In this document: positions 33,322 through 41,228 of the stretch, piece after piece
How positions within the stretch are numbered: the first letter of the stretch is position 1
Layout: every line of letters starts with the position of its first letter
NCBI RefSeq assembly: GCF_040219635.1
Contig: NZ_JAVJSC010000003.1
Location: forward strand, 1,002,501-1,066,500
Source of the DNA: Pyruvatibacter sp.
Lineage (GTDB): Bacteria; Pseudomonadota; Alphaproteobacteria; CGMCC-115125
Reading direction: 5' to 3'
Length of the DNA stretch: 64,000 nucleotides
Program-made: the position numbers and the translations under genes
Notes under the pieces: generated by a model
What the model saw: the letters and a program-made list of their open reading frames with translations, nothing else
Told to the model about the DNA's origin: nothing
Database searches by the model: none

Positions 33322-35586
33322 ATGGCTACATACGAAAACTTTGGATTTGAAGTTGATGGTGACGGCATTGCCGTTGCCACCTGGGACATGCCCAACCGCT
33401 CAATGAATGTGCTGAGCCAGTCGTCCATGAAGGATCTGGCCGACATCATTGAAAAGGTCGCCTCCGACGACGCCATCAAGGGCCTGGTTATTACATCCGG
33501 CAAAAACGCGTTCTGCGCTGGTGCCGATCTGTCCATGATGGGCTCAAGCGCGGGCGGCGGCTCCGGCGGCTCTGAACAGGACAAGGTGAAGGCGCTGTAC
33601 GAGGGCAACATCGCGTTCAACATGCAGCTTCGGCGCATGGAAAGCTGCGGCAAGCCGATTGCAGCCGCGCTCACCGGCACGGCCCTTGGCGGCGGCCTTG
33701 AAGTGGCGCTCGCCTGCCACGCCCGCTTTGTGGCGGATGCCCCCAAGGCACAGCTTGGCCTGCCTGAGTCAAAGGTCGGCCTGCTGCCCGGCGGCGGCGG
33801 CACCCAGCGTCTGCCGCGTATGATTGGTGCGGCCGCAGCGTTGCCGCTCATCCTGCAGGGGCAGGCCCTGTCGCCTGAAAAGGCCGCCAAGGCCGGCATC
33901 GTCAACAAGGTTGTGTCGGCAGACAAGCTGGTGGACGAAGCCAAGGCCTGGATCAGGCAAGGTCTGGCCGGTGAAACCATCAAGCTTGGCAAGCGCGGAC
34001 CCGAGGTGCTGGCCGCAGCGCTGCAACCCTGGGACAAGCCGGGCTACAGGGTTCCCGGCGGCGGCCCGCACGACAAGGGCGGCAGCCAGACCTTCGTCAT
34101 CGGCAACGCGATGCTCAACAAGACCACGCACCAGAACTACCCGGCGCAGAAATACATTCTGTCCTGCGTCTATGAAGGCCTTCAGGTGCCCATCGAGGCC
34201 GGGTTGCGGATTGAAAGCCGCTACATGACCAAGCTGATGATGGACCCGCGCTCCAAGGCGATGATCCGCTCGCTGTTCCTCTCCATGCAGGAACTGTCCA
34301 AGGGCGCGCGCCGTCCGCAGGGTGTGGACAAGTGGGAAGTCAGGAAACTTGGCATTCTGGGCGCTGGCATGATGGGCGCAGGCATTGCCTATGTGTCCGC
34401 GCAGGCGGGTATGGACGTGGTGCTGCTTGACCGGGATCAGGCCGATGCCGACAAGGGCAAAGCCTACTCGGAAGGCCTGCTCGACAAAGCCATCTCACGC
34501 GGCAAATCCACCGAAGAGAAAAAGACGGCTCTGCTCGGCAAGATCAAACCCACCACCAACTACGATGATCTTGAAGGCTGCGATCTCGTGATCGAGGCGG
34601 TGTTCGAAGATCGCGGCATCAAGGCCGACGTCACCAAGAAGGCCGAACCGAAGATCGCCAAGGGCGGCATCTACGGCTCCAACACCTCGACCCTGCCGAT
34701 CACCGGTCTGGCCGAGGCATACAGCAAGCCTGCGGAGTTCATCGGCATCCACTTCTTCTCGCCGGTGGACAAGATGCAGCTTGTGGAAATCATCATGGGC
34801 GAAAAGACCAATGATGAAACGCTGGCCAAGGCGATGGATTATGTGGCGCAGATCCGCAAGACACCCATCGTCGTCAACGACAGCCGCGGTTTCTACACCT
34901 CGCGCTGCTTTGGCACATATGTGGGTGAAGGCATCGCCATGCTGGCGGAAGGCATCGAGCCTGCCATCATTGAAAATGTCGGCAAGATGACCGGCATGCC
35001 CATGCCGCCGCTGGCCCTGAACGACGAAGTGTCGCTCGACCTTGGCTACAAGGTGCGCCAGCAAACCAAGAAAGACCTGGGCGACAAATATGTCGAAGGC
35101 CCGGCGGACAAGATCATCGAAGAGATGGTTGTTACCCATGGCCGCCTCGGCAAGAAAGTTGGCAAGGGCTTTTACGACTGGCCGGCTGAAAAGGGCGGCG
35201 AAAAACGCCTGTGGCCGGACCTGCACAAGGTCGTGGAGCACACCAAGGGTGCCGATGACGTTGACATCGACGAACTGAAGAACCGCTTCCTGTTCATTCA
35301 GGCCCTTGAAGCCGCACGTTGCTTCGAGGAAGAAGTGGTGACAGATGTCCGCGATGCCGATGTCGGCGCCATCCTCGGCTGGGGCTACGCGCCGTGGTCC
35401 GGCGGACCCCTGTCGCTCATCGACATGACGGGCACAGACAAGTTCGTTGCTGAATGCGACAAGCTCGCCCAGAAATACGGCGACCGCTTCAAGCCCAACG
35501 CCCTCCTGCGCGACATGGCCAGCAAGGGCGACACTTTCTACGGCCGCTTCAACCCGGCCACAAAGGTGGCAGCCGCTGCTGAATAA
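33322..35586 (+). CDS. FadJ/FadB-like 3-hydroxyacyl-CoA dehydrogenase / enoyl-CoA hydratase
   Basis: The 754-residue bifunctional enzyme begins with a crotonase domain (1 to about 250). It has AFCAGADLSMMG, GTALGGGLEVALACH with one catalytic Glu, and GLPESKVGLLPGGGG with the other. A linker precedes the NAD-binding fold from about residue 340 (GILGAGMMGAGIAYVSAQAG), with GIHFFSPVDKMQLVEI carrying His477. Two C-terminal dehydrogenase domains follow. It hydrates enoyl-CoA and oxidises the resulting hydroxyacyl-CoA. With the preceding thiolase it forms the usual trifunctional pair. Transcription ends at the strong hairpin just downstream. Confidence 0.95.
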   Translation: MATYENFGFEVDGDGIAVATWDMPNRSMNVLSQSSMKDLADIIEKVASDDAIKGLVITSGKNAFCAGADLSMMGSSAGGGSGGSEQDKVKALYEGNIAFNMQLRRMESCGKPIAAALTGTALGGGLEVALACHARFVADAPKAQLGLPESKVGLLPGGGGTQRLPRMIGAAAALPLILQGQALSPEKAAKAGIVNKVVSADKLVDEAKAWIRQGLAGETIKLGKRGPEVLAAALQPWDKPGYRVPGGGPHDKGGSQTFVIGNAMLNKTTHQNYPAQKYILSCVYEGLQVPIEAGLRIESRYMTKLMMDPRSKAMIRSLFLSMQELSKGARRPQGVDKWEVRKLGILGAGMMGAGIAYVSAQAGMDVVLLDRDQADADKGKAYSEGLLDKAISRGKSTEEKKTALLGKIKPTTNYDDLEGCDLVIEAVFEDRGIKADVTKKAEPKIAKGGIYGSNTSTLPITGLAEAYSKPAEFIGIHFFSPVDKMQLVEIIMGEKTNDETLAKAMDYVAQIRKTPIVVNDSRGFYTSRCFGTYVGEGIAMLAEGIEPAIIENVGKMTGMPMPPLALNDEVSLDLGYKVRQQTKKDLGDKYVEGPADKIIEEMVVTHGRLGKKVGKGFYDWPAEKGGEKRLWPDLHKVVEHTKGADDVDIDELKNRFLFIQALEAARCFEEEVVTDVRDADVGAILGWGYAPWSGGPLSLIDMTGTDKFVAECDKLAQKYGDRFKPNALLRDMASKGDTFYGRFNPATKVAAAAE

Positions 35587-35614
35587 GCAGAAGCGTCATT
35601 GAGGAAAACAAGAA

Positions 35615-35645
35615 GGGCCGCTGAGGAAACTCAGCGGCCCTTTTT
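35615..35645 (+). terminator. Rho-independent terminator of the beta-oxidation block
   Basis: A perfect 11-bp stem (GGGCCGCTGAG / CTCAGCGGCCC) with a GAAA tetraloop is followed by five T. It starts 28 bases after the fadJ-like stop and also faces the 3' end of the convergent Ymh gene. Confidence 0.95.
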
Positions 35646-35656
35646 GGCAACGCAGA

Positions 35657-36400
35657 CTAGGTATTGTCCTTGCGCCGCTTCCTTGCATCCACTATCCGCA
35701 AAAGATGGCTTGCTAAGACAATCATCTCTGCGGCCTCTCCGACGTCTTCGATAGTCTCTGTGCGATGACTGGCTGGGTTCTTATACGAACCGATTGCTCC
35801 AGCAAACAATTCTGCGAGTGATTCCTGTTCTGCGATCGGCATAAGTTTATCGGTCAATGGCCCAGCCTCCTTCGCAAACGCTTTGCGCATCATCGGCTTA
35901 CCATAGTCGGTTGATCCGTAGCCGCTGGCCTCCCGCACAGCAACCTCGACTTCTCTAAATGCACAAAAGACCGCTGTTTCGATATCTCCCTTATGAAATA
36001 TCGGCAGCGCCTTTTTTCGAATGACAGGATGCAGAAGATCCGCTGGGAGCGCGGAAGAGCGGAGATATGTTGGCAGGTTCATGCTGCCGACAAAGCCGTA
36101 AGCTCGTCGCGAGGGAACATACCAAGTGTTGGTCGTCACTTGCGTCGGGTCCAGCACAATCAAGCATTCTGACTGTAGCCATGCCCAAGCCTCTGCGAGT
36201 GCCATCGTCAAGTCGTACTCTGGAATGTCGGAGTTTCTGTAGACTCTCAAAACGTCACTGAGCAGGTTGTTCAAGCACTGCTTTGGGCTACCCGAAGCTT
36301 CTGAAGTCAAATGGTTGATAATTGCCCAGCCGACTTCTTGAGGATTGGCGTCGGGAATCATTTTTGGGTCGGGAAAGTGCTTGTCGAGCCAATAACTCAT
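35657..36400 (-). CDS. TIGR02391 (Hypoth_Ymh) protein with HEPN-like motif
   Basis: The product has 247 residues. Residues about 25-105 look like a winged-helix domain (LAEAWAWLQSECLIVLDP, later WYVPSRRAYGF). Residues about 120-240 are the Ymh domain: LLHPVIRKKALPIFHKGDIETAV, AFREVEVAVR, and ELFAGAIGSYKNPASHR. The last is where relatives carry RNPxxH, as in HEPN ribonucleases; here the Arg is Lys207, with His212 kept. Such genes are frequent in defence-rich accessory regions. Base composition is near 50% G+C, lower than the flanks, suggesting acquisition. It follows an XRE gene by 24 bases on the same strand. Function is unproven. Confidence 0.75.
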   Translation of the reverse strand: MSYWLDKHFPDPKMIPDANPQEVGWAIINHLTSEASGSPKQCLNNLLSDVLRVYRNSDIPEYDLTMALAEAWAWLQSECLIVLDPTQVTTNTWYVPSRRAYGFVGSMNLPTYLRSSALPADLLHPVIRKKALPIFHKGDIETAVFCAFREVEVAVREASGYGSTDYGKPMMRKAFAKEAGPLTDKLMPIAEQESLAELFAGAIGSYKNPASHRTETIEDVGEAAEMIVLASHLLRIVDARKRRKDNT

Positions 36401-36424
36401 TCGATTGCTCCGCTGTTGTAACTC

Positions 36425-36715
36425 TCACCCAAACCCCACTAAAAGCTCCGTACCCGTTGCTTCTGCCACCTTCATCAGCGTCGTGGTGCTTGGCATCTGG
36501 CGGCCGCTTTCCATGCGGGCGATGGCGGACTGGGTGGTGCCCATGCGGGTGGCGAGATCGCCCTGAGTGAGTTTGGCTGTCTTTCGGGCGTCGATGATGG
36601 CGCGGGCGATGCGGAACTCGGGCGCAAGCCGGTCATACTCGGCTTTGATGGCCGGATCCGTCAGCGCTTTTTTTCGATAGGCCTCAAGTGTCTTCGTCAT
36701 GTCGAGGCCTTTCAT
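36425..36715 (-). CDS. XRE/HigA-like helix-turn-helix regulator
   Basis: The 96-residue protein has an N-terminal helical part (LEAYRKKALTDPAIKAEYDRL) and a Cro/C1 domain: RKTAKLTQGDLATRMGTTQ then SAIARMESGRQMPSTTTLMK. This layout is that of HigA-type antitoxins whose HigB toxin gene lies upstream; no such toxin gene is visible upstream here. Starts at 36715 (GGGAG 7 bases before) or 36700 are possible. It precedes the Ymh/HEPN-like gene by 24 bases, so it may regulate or neutralise that protein. A good promoter lies directly upstream. Confidence 0.82.
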   Translation of the reverse strand: MKGLDMTKTLEAYRKKALTDPAIKAEYDRLAPEFRIARAIIDARKTAKLTQGDLATRMGTTQSAIARMESGRQMPSTTTLMKVAEATGTELLVGFG

Positions 36716-36740
36716 ACGCATCTCCCACCACGTGCCAGCG

Positions 36741-36769
36741 TGTATAGCAAAAATGATATTATTGCTCAA
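36741..36769 (-). promoter_or_regulatory. Sigma-70-type promoter of the XRE-Ymh pair
   Basis: Read on the minus strand, TTGAGC (36769-36764), a 17-base AT-rich spacer and TATACA (36746-36741) form a strong promoter, with the start codon at 36715 about 25 bases on. The region is far more AT-rich than its surroundings, matching the accessory character of the two genes it serves. Confidence 0.7.
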
Positions 36770-36913
36770 GAAATATCCTTGAAGCTGAAGTGAGTTGTGG
36801 CTGAAAGGCAAGCCGCCCAAGCGGTTACGCCGGAGTCGCACAAGTGCATCGCGCGGGCTAAGGTGCTTCCCAACAGCATTTGAATACAAACAAAACACAC
36901 AGGGAGACGCATC

Positions 36914-37831
36914 ATGGCGAGCGAAGGTCTGAAGCAGGTTCTGGAGATTTTGGCGGCAGCCCCCATTGCCGAAGGCGAGAAAACTGTGCAGGAGCAGCGC
37001 GACGGCATGGTGGCGGCTACTGCCGGTTTTCCGGTTGCCGAGGGGGCCATCATCGAGCCCGTGACGGCCAACGGCGTGCCCGGTGAATGGGTGTCGATGC
37101 CCGGTGCCTCCGACAAGCACGCGGTGCTGTATCTGCATGGCGGCGGCTACGTCATCGGCTCGCCTGTCACCCACCGCTCGCTGGCAGCAGCCATTGCGGG
37201 CGAAACGAATGCGAAACTGCTGGTGATTGATTATCGCATGGGGCCGGAAGATGCGTGCCCGGCAGCGATTGACGACGCGGTTGCGGCATACCAGTTCCTG
37301 CTCGACCAGGGCTATGACGCTGCCAATCTCGCCATCTCCGGCGACAGTGCGGGCGGCGGCCTGACAGTGGCAACGCTTGTGGCCCTGCGTGACAAGGGCG
37401 TGGCGCTTCCGGCTGCTGCGGCGCCCATCTCGCCATGGGTGGACCTCACCGGCAATTCGCCGACGCTTGAGAGTCGCGCTGACGTGGACCCAATGGTGCA
37501 AAAGGACGGCCTGCTGGACATGGCCGCAAAGTATCGTGGCAGTCTGCCCGCCGACGACCCGCGCGTGTCGCCGCTTTTTGCAGACCTCAAGGGCCTGCCG
37601 CCAATGCTCATTCAGGTGGGCGATCACGAGACGCTGCTGGGTGACTCAGAGGAGCTCGACAAGCGCGCCAGGGCAGCAGGCGTTGAGACCAAGCTCGAAA
37701 TCTGGGACGAGATGATCCACGTGTTTCACATGTTTCATTTCATCATGCCCGAAGCAGCCGAAGCCAATCGCCGCATCGGTGAGTTCTTCCGCGCCAAATG
37801 GGGTGTCGCGGCTGCGAACGCGGCTGAGTAA
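36914..37831 (+). CDS. Alpha/beta hydrolase, hormone-sensitive-lipase-like esterase
   Basis: This esterase has 305 residues. The oxyanion-hole motif HGGG starts at His75 (YLHGGGYVIGSPVTHR), and the nucleophile is Ser145 in SGDSAGGG. The catalytic Asp is probably in IQVGDHETLLGDS, and the His in the WDEMIHVFHMFH segment. The bacterial HSL family hydrolyses short acyl or aryl esters in the cytoplasm; no signal peptide is present. AGGGAGA stands before the ATG. It is divergent from the XRE gene. Confidence 0.92.
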   Translation: MASEGLKQVLEILAAAPIAEGEKTVQEQRDGMVAATAGFPVAEGAIIEPVTANGVPGEWVSMPGASDKHAVLYLHGGGYVIGSPVTHRSLAAAIAGETNAKLLVIDYRMGPEDACPAAIDDAVAAYQFLLDQGYDAANLAISGDSAGGGLTVATLVALRDKGVALPAAAAPISPWVDLTGNSPTLESRADVDPMVQKDGLLDMAAKYRGSLPADDPRVSPLFADLKGLPPMLIQVGDHETLLGDSEELDKRARAAGVETKLEIWDEMIHVFHMFHFIMPEAAEANRRIGEFFRAKWGVAAANAAE

Positions 37832-37905
37832 TCCCGACTTTTCCTGTCCTTGCCTTTCCGCGGCTTGACTGCGGGACCCAGGGCTACACGAATATACAGT
37901 GCCAC

Positions 37906-39051
37906 ATGGCTCTGGACCCTGCGATCAAGTCGCGGGGAAGCACTGATGATTGGGTTGCTATGCCTCAAAACACGCTCTATGGCGGCGCCATTTCCCTCTA
38001 CACGGGCAAGGCGCGCGCCTATATGGACTGGAAGCAGGTTCCGTACACAGAAGTTCAGGCAAATGTTGATGTCTATAAGCAGATCATCCTGCCGCGCGTC
38101 GGCTGGCCGGTGATCCCCGTGCTTGTGACGGACACGGATGAAACCGTACAGGACACGTCCGAGATCATCGACCATTTCGAGACGCTGGACCCGGACCCGT
38201 CTGTCTATCCAGGCGGCCCGGCGCAAAAAATGGCTGCCCTGCTCATCGAGGTGTTTGGTGATGAGTGGATGAAGCTGCCCGCCATGCACTATCGCTGGAA
38301 CTACAATGAGGACTGGATCCTCACCCAGTTCGGCGCGCTGTCTGCACCCGATGCCACGCCGCAGGAACAGCGTGAAATCGGCGAAAAGCGCGCCGGGCCG
38401 TTTCGTGGGTCGCTGCCGTTTCTGGGTGTGCTGCCTGAAACCCGCAGCGCCATCGAGGAAAGCTACGAGGCGCTGCTGGCGGAGCTGAGTGCGCATTTCG
38501 AGCATCACGACTATCTGTTCGGCTCGCGCCCTTCCATTGGCGACTACGGCCTTATAGGTCCGCTTTATGCGCATAATTACCGCGACCCCAAATCCGGCGA
38601 AATGATGAAGGCGACCGCGCCGCGTGTTGCGCGCTGGGTGGAGCGGATGGTTGAGCCGCCGACACCGCGCGGCGGCACATTCCTGCCTAACGACACCGTG
38701 CCGGATACGATCGTTCCTCTGCTCAACCGTTTTGCTGTCGAGTATCTGCCGGTGCTTGAAAAGACCGCTGCGGCGTTCACCGCATGGGCTGAAGATCAGT
38801 CGCCAGGCACCGAGATTCCCCGCGCGTTGGGTACGCACGCTTTCACGCTGGGCGGCGTGACGGCAGAGCGCGCCATCTTCACGTTTGATCTGTGGATGAT
38901 GCAACGCCCCTTGGACTTTTATGAAAGCCTCAGCGGCGCAGACAAGAAGGCCGTGGACGCGATGCTGGCAAAAGCCGGCTTGTCGGAGGTAGTGTCGCTG
39001 TCCGGGTACCCACGCATCACACGTACCAACTTCAAAACCGTCCTTGCCTGA
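37906..39051 (+). CDS. Long glutathione S-transferase-like protein
   Basis: At 381 residues it is well beyond the usual 200-220 of GSTs. Residues about 22-95 are a thioredoxin-like GST N-domain (LYGGAISLYTGKARAYMDWK, VGWPVIPVLV, QDTSEIIDHFE). Residues about 110-280 are a helical C-domain with RPSIGDYGLIGPLYAH, and a further 100 residues lack a recognised fold. Glutathione use is not proven, since no clear Ser or Cys activation motif is seen. Genes of this sort often sit with lipid and aromatic degradation genes. The ATG at 37906 is the only plausible start. Confidence 0.75.
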   Translation: MALDPAIKSRGSTDDWVAMPQNTLYGGAISLYTGKARAYMDWKQVPYTEVQANVDVYKQIILPRVGWPVIPVLVTDTDETVQDTSEIIDHFETLDPDPSVYPGGPAQKMAALLIEVFGDEWMKLPAMHYRWNYNEDWILTQFGALSAPDATPQEQREIGEKRAGPFRGSLPFLGVLPETRSAIEESYEALLAELSAHFEHHDYLFGSRPSIGDYGLIGPLYAHNYRDPKSGEMMKATAPRVARWVERMVEPPTPRGGTFLPNDTVPDTIVPLLNRFAVEYLPVLEKTAAAFTAWAEDQSPGTEIPRALGTHAFTLGGVTAERAIFTFDLWMMQRPLDFYESLSGADKKAVDAMLAKAGLSEVVSLSGYPRITRTNFKTVLA

Positions 39052-39075
39052 CGGACAACTACGGGAGCCTTGCGA

Positions 39076-39384
39076 ATGTCGAGTGAAGGTCTGCATGAAC
39101 CGATCGAGAAGCTGAGCGAGAAAACGCTCAACATGCATCGTGCCATCGTGTCGTTGATGGAAGAGCTGGAAGCCGCCGACTGGTATCGCCAGCGCGCCGA
39201 CGGGTGCACGGACGACGCGCTGAAGAAAATCCTCATTCACAACATGAACGAGGAAATCGAGCACGCCGTGATGGTGATGGAGTGGCTGCGCCGCAATGAC
39301 GAGCAGTTTGCCAAAGAGATGAAAGAGCGGCTGTTTACGGACGACCCCATCGCAGCACCCCACAGCCACCCCGACGACCACTAG
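39076..39384 (+). CDS. EncFtn-type (encapsulated) ferritin-like protein, no adjacent encapsulin
   Basis: The 102-residue two-helix protein closely matches Rhodospirillum rubrum EncFtn as I recall it: HRAIVSLMEELEAADWY, then HNMNEEIEHAVMVMEWLRRN. Glu30, Glu60 and His63 correspond to the ferroxidase ligands, and Trp36-Tyr37 to the conserved aromatic pair. In EncFtn two subunits form each iron-oxidation site, and a C-terminal peptide targets the protein into an encapsulin shell. Here the tail is short and His/Asp-rich (APHSHPDDH) with no evident targeting peptide, and the next gene is a crotonase rather than encapsulin. ATG 39076 is chosen over a TTG two codons earlier. Confidence 0.85.
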   Translation: MSSEGLHEPIEKLSEKTLNMHRAIVSLMEELEAADWYRQRADGCTDDALKKILIHNMNEEIEHAVMVMEWLRRNDEQFAKEMKERLFTDDPIAAPHSHPDDH

Positions 39385-39510
39385 AGACGTCGCGCAGCAT
39401 CAGGCGTAACACCCCTTGCCGCCACCCTGCCACTTGCTAGACTTGGGTCCAGCAAAGTTGACCTGGCATCAAAAGCCGGGCCGCCCAAACGGGCAACAGG
39501 GGAGGTGGCA

Positions 39511-40338
39511 ATGGACTACACACAGATAACCTATGCGCGTGATGGCGTTCTCGGAGTCGTCACCATGTCGCGGCCTGAAAAGCTCAATGCATGGACGCCG
39601 CGCATGGCCGAAGAAATGGCACATGCCTTCGGCGTCGCCAACAATGACCCGGACGTGGCCTGTATCGTGCTCACCGGCGAGGGCCGCGGCTTTTGTGCCG
39701 GTGCCGACATGCAGGAAACATTCAAGTCGCGCCTTGATGGTACCGACCCTGGCAATGACACCGCGGGCGGCTCCGGCGGGCTACCTGCCGGGCTGGACTG
39801 GATCGGACTTGTACGGTCGTCCAAGCCGATGATCGCCGCCGTCAACGGTCCGGCCGTGGGCATCGGCGTCACACAGATTTTGCCGTTTGACGTGATTATC
39901 GCTGCGGACGATGCGAAGTTCGGGCTGGTGTTTGTGAAGGTCGGCATCGTGCCGGAGCTGGCCTCCTCGCATTATGCAATCGCCCGCATGGGCTTTGCCA
40001 GAACCAGCGAAATGATGCTGTCAGGCAAAATATATACGGGAAGCGAAGTCGCCGAGTTCGGTCTTGCCAACTATGCGGTGCCCAAAGAGCAACTGTGGGA
40101 CAAGGTGCATGAAGTCGCCGCCATGTTTGCCGACAACCCGCAGCCGATGATGCGGATGACCAAGCAGCTATTGTCGCAGAACATGGCAGAAACCGACATG
40201 ACCCTTGTGCAGCGCCGCGAAACGGATGCGTTGAAAGAGTGCTGGACAACGCCGGAGCATCACGAAGCGGTAGATGCATTCCTCAACAAGCGTGATCCTG
40301 ACTTCAAGCGCGCCGCGCTGCGCGGAGCGGCTGAATGA
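39511..40338 (+). CDS. Enoyl-CoA hydratase/isomerase family protein
   Basis: The crotonase-fold protein has 275 residues. GRGFCAGADMQE forms one oxyanion-hole strand, and AAVNGPAVGIGVTQILPFD the second. The usual first catalytic Glu (GGGxE) is not present in this second motif, while KVGIVPELASSHY keeps an acidic residue in the second position. That pattern is closer to isomerases or uncharacterised hydratase relatives than to classical hydratases. GGGGAGG precedes the ATG at 39511 (a GTG two codons earlier is possible). Its stop overlaps the start of a second crotonase gene in ATGA. Confidence 0.85.
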   Translation: MDYTQITYARDGVLGVVTMSRPEKLNAWTPRMAEEMAHAFGVANNDPDVACIVLTGEGRGFCAGADMQETFKSRLDGTDPGNDTAGGSGGLPAGLDWIGLVRSSKPMIAAVNGPAVGIGVTQILPFDVIIAADDAKFGLVFVKVGIVPELASSHYAIARMGFARTSEMMLSGKIYTGSEVAEFGLANYAVPKEQLWDKVHEVAAMFADNPQPMMRMTKQLLSQNMAETDMTLVQRRETDALKECWTTPEHHEAVDAFLNKRDPDFKRAALRGAAE

Positions 40339-41192
40339 GTGCTATCGCCATCGAACACCGCGACGGTGTGGCGCATATTGCGCTTGCGCGACCCGACAAA
40401 CGAAATGCGCTATCTCTTGCGTTGCAACAGGAACTGGCAGACGCATTGTGGGACGCCGACGAACGCACCGACATTCACTGCGTGGTTATCAGCGGGCAGG
40501 GGCAGGACTTCTGCGCAGGGTATGACCTGGGTGAACAGCCGCAGCGTGACACAACAAGGCGCGGTGCCAGAACCATAGACGATGACATCTGGCAGCTCGA
40601 ACGCCAGCAGCGTCTGCGCATGACGATTTTCGACATGCACAAGCCGGTGATCGCCGCTGTTCACGGGCGTTGCCTTGCAGGTGGAACGGATGTGGCCTTT
40701 CTGGCCGATATGGTGATCGCAGCAGATGATGCAGTCATCGCGTTCCCGCCCGCGCGGGACCTGGGCTCATTGCCCAACCAGATGTGGCTTTATCATTGTG
40801 GGCCGCAATGGGCCAAGCGTCTGCTGCTGACCGGCGACAGCATCAACGGCAAGGATGCAGCGGGCATTGGACTTGTGCTCAAATCAGTGCCTGCGGATGA
40901 GCTTACGGCGGAAGTTGAGCACCTGGCGCGGCGCATGGCACTGATTGACCCGGACCTGCTCTCCACACAAAAACGCATCGTCAATCTGGGGCTGGAACTG
41001 ATGGGCGCCCGCACTCTACAGCGCCTTGCCTGCGAGAACGATGCGCGCGGACATCGCGCGCGTGCAGCCGATACGTTTCGCAACACCGTTAAAGAGCACG
41101 GCCTCAAGGCGGCCTTTGCCCAGCGTGACGAAAAGTTTGGCGACAGCTTCGTTGATCCGCTGGCACCTGAGCATTCGAAACGCACATCATGA
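40335..41192 (+). CDS. Enoyl-CoA hydratase-like protein with atypical catalytic positions
   Basis: This 285-residue crotonase has RPDKRNALSLALQQEL and DFCAGYDLGEQ, then HGRCLAGGTDVAFLADMVIA. Here Asp replaces the first catalytic Glu. The second catalytic motif is PPARDLGSLPNQMWL, lacking the usual Glu and Gly-rich stretch. It keeps the CoA-binding fold but may catalyse something other than hydration. It is translationally coupled to the preceding paralogue. The alpha/beta hydrolase gene follows after 36 bases, so these probably form an operon. Confidence 0.82.
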   Translation: MSAIAIEHRDGVAHIALARPDKRNALSLALQQELADALWDADERTDIHCVVISGQGQDFCAGYDLGEQPQRDTTRRGARTIDDDIWQLERQQRLRMTIFDMHKPVIAAVHGRCLAGGTDVAFLADMVIAADDAVIAFPPARDLGSLPNQMWLYHCGPQWAKRLLLTGDSINGKDAAGIGLVLKSVPADELTAEVEHLARRMALIDPDLLSTQKRIVNLGLELMGARTLQRLACENDARGHRARAADTFRNTVKEHGLKAAFAQRDEKFGDSFVDPLAPEHSKRTS

Positions 41193-41228
41193 CATTTCTC
41201 AATTCATCATCCGTATCCGGAGGACTCC

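Noticed and set aside
36716..36913. A HigB-type toxin gene upstream of the XRE regulator.
   Set aside because: The gap contains only a promoter and AT-rich sequence. No frame of toxin size with a RelE/HigB pattern is present.
37735..39381. A 548-codon frame antisense to the GST-like and EncFtn genes.
   Set aside because: Both plus-strand proteins show strong family motifs and ribosome sites, so the antisense frame is a composition effect.
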